Assembly (NCBI RefSeq): GCF_947507565.1
Contig: NC_089175.1
Span: 5,135,733-5,199,732 of the forward strand
Direction: 5' to 3'
Source of the DNA: Oscarella lobularis
Taxonomy: Eukaryota; Porifera; Homoscleromorpha; Homosclerophorida; Oscarellidae
Length of the DNA stretch: 64,000 nucleotides
Made by a program: the position numbers and the translations under genes. Below the pieces are notes generated by a model. The model was not told where the DNA came from. It saw only the letters and a list, made by a program, of their open reading frames with translations, and did not search any database. Below are positions 56,210-64,000 of this stretch, piece after piece. The first letter of the stretch is position 1; every line of letters starts with the position of its first letter.

Positions 56210-56950
56210 TTTCACTCACCCATTCCTTCGTTCTTGCGAATTTACGGTTGCGTCGGGGGCTCGGTTGGACCCCGAGGCTCATCTGGCATTGGGTGATCTG
56301 TCCTTTGATACCTTACCCAATCCGTCGATGGCGTTACTGCGGATCAAGCAGTCGAAGACTGATCCTTTCCGGCGGGGACATAAGGTGGTTCTGGGAGGTC
56401 GCATTCGGATTTATGCCCGATGGCGTCGTTGCTGAGTTATCTAGTGATCCGGAGGCCGGGGCCGTTATTTTGAAAGGCAGACGGCTCGCCCCGAACGCGT
56501 TCGGACTTAGTGGGCGCAGTTCAGACGGCTCTTGCTCAGGCAGGGGTCGCGACGAAGAATTATGCTGGTCATAGCTTTCGCATCGGTGCGGCGACTACGG
56601 CGGCGGCGGTGGGATTGGAAGACTCGGTCATTCGCTCGTTGGGGCGCTGGCGCAGCTCGTGTGATAATCGCTACGTCCAGCTGCCGGCAGCCGAACTTGC
56701 CGTTTTTAGGCGACTGTTGTCACACTCATCCCGGTAGAGGTGTTAGTGGTTCGTGTGTATTTATCTAAGTGTGTACTATCAGCAATGGTTGGGAGGTCAA
56801 GCTCGTGTACAAGCGTGTATTTGGACAGGTTGCCCGGATACTCCGGTTACCATGACAACCATTGCGGTCATGGCTGGCTGGCAACATCCGGGACCTGTAC
56901 CAGCGTTGGCCACCAGGCTTTAGGAAGCCTGGTGTGTTCCCTGTGTTAGG
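56210..56950 (+). pseudogene. DIRS-like copy 2, tyrosine recombinase and 3' end
   Basis: Plus-strand frames read LDPEAHLALGDLSFDTLP and ALLRIKQSKTDPF, then after a frame change NYAGHSFRIGAATTAA and LGRWRSSCDNRYVQLP (HxxR and the tyrosine). These match the recombinase at 36060-37080 of copy 1. The following GCCCGGATACTCCGGTTACC (56831) is the inverse of the copy 1 end at 34940-34960, so the end of the element lies near 56950. Confidence 0.85.
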
Positions 56951-57890
56951 TCCTTTCGGCGAGCGGTGTTAAGGGAGTGGCCCATGGATGGCCTCCTGAC
57001 GGGCAAGGGCCTGGCTGCCCCTTCTCCTTCATGGAGGTAAGAAGTTAATTAGAATTTATTTTACCTGATTGCAGACGTAAAGAAAAGTCTCCCGACTCAT
57101 CCTAAAATTCCGTTTTCACGCGTCGTTGTCGAACGTCTCCCAGCACACGTAGTTCCAGAAAGAAGGAGGTCTGGGCGGTTGAAATTTAGCCAGAAAGAGA
57201 GCTAGACCAAAAAAACACGCACCTCGGCAACGTCCATGCCCGTCTCCTTCGTAACTGCGACGAGAAGAGGGAAAGAATGTTCGCTAGTGATGAAGCGAAT
57301 AGAACAAAAGCTCGAAGGCGCCTTCTATTCGCATCACACCGGCTGATTGTTCGTTGGAAAGCGCTCCGAACAGAAGAAGGCAAAGAACGTTTGCAAATCC
57401 ATGAAGAAAAAGACGATAGTCGCGAATGAATGAACTAATGCTAACTTCAATTTCTTTCATGTGTTATTACAGGGTAACAATGTGCTGCAAAAAAGAGGCC
57501 CATTTTTGTAAAAAAGACAGAAAACGATAAAGAAAATAAATTGGCCAATCGGTAAAAGCAACGTGTGTGAACGGAGAGCGCAGTAACCGTACAGTACCGT
57601 GCCGTACCGAGTACGGTACGGTACGGTACAGTTAGCGAACGTCTGCACTGCTATCTTAGAGTGCGAATTGTTGATTTTCTTTGTAAGGAAAAAGCAGAAA
57701 AGTTTGTTAGTGAGATTGGGATTCAAAGAAGAAAACAGCTAAGAGCGAACGCTTCACCATCGGCACACACACCGGCGAAATCAAAAGCAAGGACGCCTGT
57801 TGCCACAAATGAGGAATAGGCAAAGTTTAATCGCAAGCTGTCACTGGTTAGTACCAAGTGAAAGAAAGCTATACCGGCATTTAACTTTCT
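56951..57890. other. No gene recognised; contains a GTAC-rich palindrome
   Basis: No coding similarity. At about 57593-57631 the sequence is a nested palindrome of GTACGG/CCGTAC units (CAGTACCGTGCCGTACCGAG then TACGGTACGGTACGGTACAG), able to form a hairpin. Confidence 0.5.
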
Positions 57891-57894
57891 GGTT

Positions 57895-58350
57895 GTAGAG
57901 CAAGGAACCGGCTGCTCTCCTTAAAGTTGTGCCTGAGTACGCAAAAGATTTTGTTCCAAAGTCGCTGTCCTATGTATTGCCGTCTCCACTGACCGACCTT
58001 TTCGATCCCAAAACGCTGAAGTTCAATCATAAAAAGCTGTTAAAAAAGTACGAAAGTCGTTTTGACACACTTGAGGTTAATATTATGAAGACTATATGAA
58101 GTGTTTGTTTCATATATAAAGATTACGGCAAAAGCCTTCGATGAAAGCAGTCGAAGGCAGTCAGCCGACAAATGCTGGTTTTTACCAAGCTGGAGAAATA
58201 ACTGCGTCAAATTGTAAAGCCGTTTACTTGAGAAATTTGAACATGCAGTCTCAAAGCCTAACCCAGCGCATTTGTCATCCGAAAGCGTTCAAATTTACCA
58301 CAGCTACAACAAAGTTGACAGCACATCTCAATATAAGCATTCCGAAGTAA
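57895..58350 (+). pseudogene. YqaJ-type exonuclease domain fragment
   Basis: Two exons (57899-58077 and about 58122-58340): PEYAKDFVPKSLSYVLPSPL, LFDPKTLKFNHKKLLKKY, FDESSRRQSADKCWF, then after a frame change AGEITASNCKAVY and ICHPKAFKFTTATT. These are the start of a YqaJ/lambda-exonuclease-like domain that is often part of transposon-borne genes in animals. The rest of the domain is missing. It resembles the segment at 63214-62909. Confidence 0.65.
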
Positions 58351-59170
58351 ACACCGCCTTTTGTTTGTGGCATGAGCTCGTACGAGTCAGAGAGATAAAT
58401 ACGAGTCTTATATAAAAGCAAAACACAGCAACCTCGTGATCAAAAGCGTCGGCCTATGCTGAAGTACGGAGCATCCTTTTCTCGGAGTGACTCCAGACGG
58501 CTTAGTTAGGAGTTCTTGTTGCGGCTCCGGCGCCGTTAAGACAAATGTCCATTTTGCCGAAAAGACGACGTTCTTGACGATAATAAAGAGGTCTTGTATG
58601 ATTGAAAACAACAGAAGTTGGTCTCTAGACATAAAACACAAATATTATTAATCAAAAACATGCAGCATATTTTTGTCAACTGCATTAAATTGTTGGAAGG
58701 TAGTATTCTTGAGCGTCAGTAGCTGATGATAAGGGACGGGTCCGCAGCCGTCACTCGGGTGATGTTGCCGCCGTCTCAGACGTCTCGATGTCTGGCGAAG
58801 ATCAAAGTGATGGTGTATTGTGCTATTGCAAGAAGAGAAATTCGGCGACGTGATTCATTACGACGACAAGGCCTGTGCGATTCATTTCCCCTGCGTTGGC
58901 GTTGTATCTGCGGTGAAATGAAAATGGTACTGCCCTCTTGTCGTCGAAAAACAGCAGGAAAAAGGAAAGAAAAGGGCCTCTATCGAAGTCTAACTTGATA
59001 AAGTTAAAACTAACATATATAATTATATGTTATTCTAAGCGAATCAAAAATGGGCATAAGTTAACCAGGGCACAGCAAACTCTGACGAGCTGGTCAACAA
59101 CGGCATCTTCATCTTCAGCGCATTCCACCATACTTATGGGAATTACTCCACTTAAAATTGTGAACTTATT
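58351..59170. other. No gene recognised
   Basis: Short frames only on both strands. It may be older transposon sequence, but I cannot support any call. Confidence 0.3.
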
Positions 59171-59660
59171 CTTCAGTGATCCAATTACCTGTAGAAAGCT
59201 CCCTGCTTATGTCGACGTCGACTTTTTCCAGCTGGCCTTTTCCTTTAGTAGAAGCTGGCGTTTTATTTTGCCATGACAATTCTTGTGTAATCTTTAAAAG
59301 TAAACCCGCAATCAGCAAGATCTTCATCACCTTATTAGAAAATGCCAAGCATTTTGATTTTTTAAAATTTCTTACTACCCTAACGGGGAGAAGGTACTCC
59401 CATTTCATACCGTACCAAACTGTGGAAGAGTATGTGCAACAAATTTCTCAGCAGGGTGTATGAGCTGATCATGTCGATGTCCATGCTTTGGCTAATGCAC
59501 TCAATGTAGAGTTTGTTGTTGTTGAGTCCGGCAGTCACAGCGACGTCACCCTTGTATAACCTGACTCTCCGGATGAGAACACTCCACAGGTATTTCTCTG
59601 CCACGTGGGGGCAACACCATTTTGTTTCCGTAACCGATTTTGACGAGGAAATAAACGAAT
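59171..59660 (+). pseudogene. OTU-type cysteine protease domain fragment
   Basis: Plus strand: ENAKHFDFLKFLT, YQTVEEYVQQISQQGV, a stop, then ADHVDVHALANALNVEFVVV, PDENTPQVFLCHVG and QHHFVSVTDFDEE. The pattern (Y..V..Y....G.WAD...L.ALA..L...I and a final HHFVS) is the C-terminal half of an OTU domain, with the catalytic His in QHHFV. Stops and frame changes mark it as broken. OTU domains occur in Ginger1 and other large transposons. Confidence 0.55.
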
Positions 59661-60559
59661 TATGCGAGAATCCACAGCAGCCAGAAGCGGCACGTCAATC
59701 ACAGCTGCAACAGACAGCAACGTGGGGAAAAGCTGCAAACATGGACCGATATTATCAAACTCATGTCCCTTGGATGGTCCTCTTACTTTCTTCACGATGC
59801 TTGTAAAGATTGTTAAAAGCATTGGTCGGCTATTACATGTACTGGGAAACTTTGATGAAATTGTGACGCTACTGATGCTAGTTGTTTCCCTGTGCAGTAA
59901 AGAAAAATGGGGCGAATGCAAGTTGAAATGGCTAGTTGAAACGCGCCAAGTAGATGCGTCCACAGCAAAGAAACCGACAACGAGTGAATTGTTTGGGCTC
60001 CGAAGGAGTACGGTTTTTTGAGCATTTACAGCGGTCAGCTTTGGCAGAAGTAGCAGGTAGCGTTGTATCAACCTGTGGCCAACCAAACCTGTGTCAAGAG
60101 AACAATTGTCAAGAAACGCAAAACAGTTTCTTTGTTGTAATGTTATTATATGCATTTAACGACGTCATATTAATCGATCTTTTTTGTAGTGGCTCTGAGG
60201 CAGTTAATTTAATTGACGGTCGACTGCGGCAGTTTTTTCGCTTTTCTTCAGAAACATGGGCTAATTGCGGAGATAAAAGAATCGTCGCAAGGACAATGGA
60301 ATCATGGGGTCCTTTGCTTGTTGTCGACGTACTTGGGTTGGTAGCTTTGTTTGCGGTCTCCTCTGCAGTTACTTTTATACATTTTCTGTAGTGCTGGCTT
60401 GACTATCAGTTTTCAAGATGTGGATAAGGTTTTGATTGCTCCGCCTGATCATCCCAAAGGCATTCGGTAATTGCGTTTAAAATTGTGTAATTCTATTTAT
60501 ACTAAACTGCGTTGTATGCAAAAATTGAATTAGCTGAGGGGATCAATTGGCCGGCAAAA
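59661..60559. other. Unassigned, possibly transposon-derived
   Basis: Frames of 80-200 codons overlap on both strands (for example minus 60155-59535) without a domain I recognise. They may be shadows of the decayed element that carried the OTU and YqaJ domains. Confidence 0.3.
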
Positions 60560-60745
60560 TACTCGCATGCGACAGGCCCTTAGCGTCGAAAAAGAGTTGG
60601 AGTGACGCTGTGGTTTTTAGCGACGACGGCCGAATACCGGACAATAGCTCACCTTTTTGGAGTTGGTCGATCGACAGTATGCATTATTGTCTAGGAAACG
60701 TCGAAGGCGATTGTGTCTGTCCCCTATGCAGTAGTGCATGGTAAG
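60560..60745 (+). pseudogene. Harbinger (HARBI1-like) transposase fragment
   Basis: Plus strand, after small frame corrections: RQALSVEK, LWFLATTAEYRTIAHLFGVG and RSTVCIIV, then ETSKAIVSV. This is the helix-turn-helix segment typical of PIF/Harbinger nucleases (LATG..YR.IG.LFGVG.STV). It is cut on the right by the non-LTR retrotransposon. Confidence 0.7.
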
Positions 60746-60749
60746 AATT

Positions 60750-62280
60750 TGGGGTGCTTCTTTTTTTTTTGAACAGCATCTAGGCTACGGACAGTAGTGT
60801 CAGCAGAACTGGCAGATACACAGACAGGGGAATGGGGAATGAGACATTTAACTTTACGAAGAATAATGCGCGCATTTTCGCGCTGGAGACAGACAGACAT
60901 GCAACGACGCCAATATTCGTGGAAAGCATTCTTGTCGTTGAAGAAGTCGATGGACGGGCGTTCCGCCACATGTCGAAGAATGCACAACGCAATCGGGCTC
61001 CAACGGCCAAAGACTTCTATGACAAGCGGTTCAAAGAGATAGTTCGCTTCTTCTCTGAACTTCCTGATCTTAAACTCGTCTCTTTCCGACGCAGCATGCC
61101 CGGCAGTCTTCGCGCCCTGAGGTAAGACCGTCGACGCCTGGGGGTGCGCAATGCTGACGTCCAGAAGCAGCTTTTTTCCTTCGTCGAAGTTGAAAACTCC
61201 GATGTCCGGCCGCTTGTTGCTACCCTCGAACTGATGTTCCTTTTCTAGGTCACAAACGTAATTGACAGATTGGAGCATCTTTAGCCAGTTGAATTGAATG
61301 GCATTGTGACGGCGCGTTGCTCCGGAGCCTACTGTGCAGGTGATGATGTGATAACCCAGCTCGTCGACTTCTGCTCCACAGTTGCAGCGACGAATTCGCC
61401 GGAGCATCGGAATAACCCCCTCGAGCCGAAGAAGGGCTGCCGTTTGAAATTCTGCAGATGTGAAAGATAGCTCTCTAGACGAGGGAAGGGCATCTAGCCA
61501 TGCTCCAGTCTCTGAACACGCAGCGCTCCGGAGACGGGCTTTGGATCGTTGGTCGCTGACTGAGATGAGACGGTCGAATTCCTGGTCGGCATAGCAGCGT
61601 GTTAGGCGTGATTGTAATTTCTTGGCTTCGTCCGGCAGAGCTTCAACCGATGGTAAGATTTCTGAAACTTTACCGCAAGACTTCTGTAGCGATTCTAGAC
61701 ACTGCCGGACGCAATCCGTAGGAGACACCGCAACATCCAGAAGAGCAGACGGAAACTGCAGCAAGCGCTCTGGCAAAAAAGCCAGTGTCGACGCCCAAGA
61801 ACCCAAAAAGGCGCAAGGGGAAACCAATGAGGCCGAAGCTAAACCGAATCCTCCGAGCGAGATGGGAAGGCTGACTTGGTTTTTCTGTTGCACTGACGCA
61901 CTGAGACCGACGATAGCTTGAAAGGTGTTTTGAATGTCCCCATCGTGCTGTTTGGCAGCATCTGCTACGTTCTGGGGTGTAACCGACCTTAGAAGATGCG
62001 TGATAGTCGGAACCCCGCAGTATCGTAACAGAAGCATAGCCGATTGTAAATTTTTCATACAGCAGAGCTTCTGTAGAAATGGTAAACGCTTTCGAGTAAA
62101 TACAATAGGACAGCCAAGGACTTGCATTCCCTCAGAAGTGAAAGGAACGGGTAGTGGCCAGTCTGGTGCAGGAACAGCACTTAGAGCTTCGCATTTATCC
62201 AGACGAATGTGTAGACCAATTTCTCTCATATCGCATTGCAAACAGAAACACCAGCGCATTCCACGTGGAACCATTTCCCA
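60750..62280 (-). mobile_element. 5'-truncated non-LTR retrotransposon with restriction-like endonuclease
   Basis: The minus-strand frame 62274-60724 (516 codons) begins inside the RT thumb region (IGLHIRLDKCEALS, VLGCPIVFT). It continues through a cysteine knuckle (CNCGAEVDELGYHIITC) and RPDIGVFNFDEGKKLLLDV, which fits the PD-(D/E)xK motif of restriction-like endonucleases. An A10 tract on the minus strand at 60763-60772 looks like the 3' tail, so the last residues KKKKHPKFLPCTTA are read-through into flanking Harbinger sequence. The RT palm is missing: a typical 5' truncation. The frame is intact and thus probably young. Confidence 0.78.
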
Positions 62281-62899
62281 CAGGAGCGGCCGTCGCAGCG
62301 AATCATTCTTCCTCCTTCGTCCTCACCACATGCGCACCAATTACCACCGTCGGGCTCCTCTACGTCAGCGGACTCTGCACTCTAAACGGAAGGCCTTGTA
62401 AAATATTTTCCCATCAGTTCTGGTAGAATGCATTTTCGGAAAAATTACTGAAGAACAGGTAAAAGATCTTTTAGATCGCCATCCTCCAAAATTCTCTCAA
62501 CATGAATCTCTGTCGTCGTCCAGACAATAATGTCGAGGTATGGTACTAGAACGTACATTTGCAAGTGGCATTAATAGTAATATGGGTGATTTTTCTTCAG
62601 CAAGAATGAATCACCGCTCTTCTCCAGACAGAACGACGACTTCTGTATTGCTTCATCTAGCGACGAATCTTCTGCTGATAGTGGACACTTCGCTTCAACT
62701 ACGCCTAGACCACAGCAGCTGCACTCGGCTAATGCGACGCGCCCAGAAACGGCAAGCATTGTTTGACATGAAAACCTGTGCCTTTCACTTGTAAAGCCGG
62801 TGTGGCCTTCTCTTTTCATTGTAGGCCTTCACGGCATCGCGCTCGTGATCTCTTCCCCACTTAATGGCCTTGCAATGAATTTGGCGACTTCTCTCTGGA
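62281..62899. other. No gene recognised
   Basis: Flank of the retrotransposon. Short overlapping frames occur on both strands with no recognised domain. A target duplication matching the 60.75 kb side could not be seen. Confidence 0.3.
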
Positions 62900-62904
62900 T
62901 AGCA

Positions 62905-63983
62905 TACATCATTTAGTAGCGACACAGACGGACTTTCGATTCGAGTGTGCACCACTGCATGAAGTTTCGAGGCAGTGATTCTGCCTGCTCGAATACCAGT
63001 CGCGTAACTGCGACTGTTCGACTTGACTCGTTTGAAGCTGTTTCACTTCAAATTCATTTGCTTGCTTGAACAAGGCGGGAACATCCAAGCTGCAGTTTTC
63101 TGGCTTATACAGTGCAGATAAATCAGGAGGGAGAGTTTCTTCACTCGTTTCGAAGCTGTGTGTGAAGCCTGGAACCAGAGACAGTATAATAGGTTTATTG
63201 GTAGTCTTCAACAACTGTTCAAAAGTGTGCTTTTTCTCATCGTCAGTGGGACCACAAACTAGTGCGGCGCAGCTGCTTTCACTTTAGACGAATTGGCAGC
63301 GAGAATGTCTCCTAGGGTGAGATACGGCGTTTCTCGCACGGGATTGGGAACGATCCACTCGTTGGCGCCAGATGTGGACGATGTATCGCTAAAGCTGCGA
63401 GCGGCGGCTTCAATCCAGAAGAGAAGAGCTCCGACGTGCGAACACGTCTCCGCTAACCCGGCCATGCATGTGCAATGACCAACTTCCACTGACCCACTTG
63501 ATCGAACAATAAACCACACGTCTAAAGGGGGCTTCCCTGTAGAGTAGCTGTGCCGCACCTTGCCGCCAATAGCAACAAAATTGCCAAAAATTTTTCATTC
63601 TGTTTCCAGGACCCAACCGCTGGTAAACAACTCGTAGCTTTGAGAGGGACTTGTAATTTTTTGCTTCGTCCAGAGTGACGAACCTCACCGTGTAGAGAAG
63701 GTAGGTAACAACATCTGCATAGCTAGAAACAGTAAAAAAAGTCAAAAGCGGGTTGCTAAGCACTACTTCCGGTATACGTAATTCGAGGCAATAGCGATCG
63801 ATCCCTTGAGTATTCGCCCCTTTTTCGTGCGTAGGGGTCTATCCCGTCAATCAGTGAAAGCTTTCCCACATAGCGCCTTTTCATATCTTCGGTGAGAGAG
63901 TAGTAATGCGATCCGTACTGTAGACCCGCCATGTTTCTGCCACGCGGATTATACGGGAACTGGGAATCGGAGCTTAAACGCAA
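62905..63983 (-). pseudogene. SWIM zinc finger - YqaJ nuclease gene, partial
   Basis: Leftward from 63983: YYSLTEDMKRRYVGKLSLID and SLLPRITY, an intron (about 63773-63721), then ADVVTYLLYTVRFVTLDEAK. After a frame change near 63590: GGKVRHSYSTGKPPLDVWF and VEVGHCTCMAGLAETCSHVG (the SWIM signature CxC...CxH). The next exon (63214-62909) reads LPPDLSALYKP and VKQLQTSQVEQ, the lead-in to a YqaJ domain. The gene stops before the nuclease core. SWIM-YqaJ genes are common in sponge and cnidarian repeats; function for the host is unknown. Confidence 0.7.
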
Positions 63984-64000
63984 GAGCTCTATAGTTAACT

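Noticed and set aside
62154-62426. Plus-strand frame of 90 codons
   Set aside because: Mostly antisense to the retrotransposon reading frame; no domain seen.
57895-63983. Viral origin of the YqaJ nuclease and OTU domains
   Set aside because: Both domains also occur in animal transposons and viruses, but no viral structural or replication gene is visible nearby.

Overview
The window is nuclear DNA of an animal. It holds intron-rich genes (most introns 50-120 bp, GT-AG or GC-AG) for two Notch-type ligands with DSL and EGF domains, leucine-rich-repeat proteins, a TIR protein, a cytosolic arginyl-tRNA synthetase, a GRXCR-like protein, an actin-capping-regulator-like protein and an ankyrin/ROCO/Death protein. 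Short introns, dense genes and many ankyrin-ROCO-Death and degenerate transposon sequences suggest an early-branching invertebrate. A sponge, possibly a homoscleromorph, is my best guess; this is inference and no taxonomic marker gene is present.

Layout. 1-2.3 kb: mostly non-coding, with a deletion derivative (MITE) of a Mutator-like transposon. 2.4-9.8 kb: two tandem paralogous DSL ligand genes; between them lies a decayed copy of part of the gene that follows the second one, so the duplicated unit was larger than one gene. 10-13 kb: a gene fusing a DUF1537 acid-sugar kinase to a PdxA-type dehydrogenase, a bacterial-type catabolic pair carried on a spliced animal gene. 13.3-17 kb: a membrane LRR gene, a secreted LRR gene and a small TIR gene, all on the plus strand. 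17.5-20.7 kb: arginyl-tRNA synthetase. 20.8-21.7 kb (minus): GRXCR-like. 22.1-26.2 kb: an unassigned reading frame and a CRACD-like gene with a capping-protein-binding motif. 27.6-32.7 kb: ankyrin-Roc-COR-Death gene whose ankyrin part is built of repeated exon triplets.

33-64 kb is a transposon and satellite graveyard without a clear host gene. A ~130-145 bp satellite (32.96-34.75, 40.54-40.78, 45.7-46.3 kb) is split by a 5.8 kb DIRS-like tyrosine-recombinase retrotransposon, which is itself split by a 941-bp MITE. Next comes a 4.1 kb Mutator-like element with a largely intact spliced transposase, the likely parent family of the MITE at 693-1472. Further on lie a second DIRS-family copy in two pieces (RT at 47-49 kb, recombinase at 56 kb), a ~183-bp satellite, a piggyBac fragment, a Ginger1-like element (integrase, CXC, Ulp1 protease, PHD finger), a DDE_3-type transposase, fragments with YqaJ nuclease, OTU protease and SWIM finger domains, a Harbinger fragment and a 5'-truncated non-LTR retrotransposon.

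How the genes relate: the two ligands share signal peptide, MNNL, DSL, EGF, Sushi and tyrosine-bearing tails, and probably act in Notch signalling. The LRR/LRR/TIR cluster looks like innate-recognition parts. The kinase-dehydrogenase fusion has no obvious tie to its neighbours except shared duplication history with the ligand genes. Exon limits were read by eye from frame continuity, splice signals and paralogue comparison; limits given as 'about' are uncertain by tens of bases.
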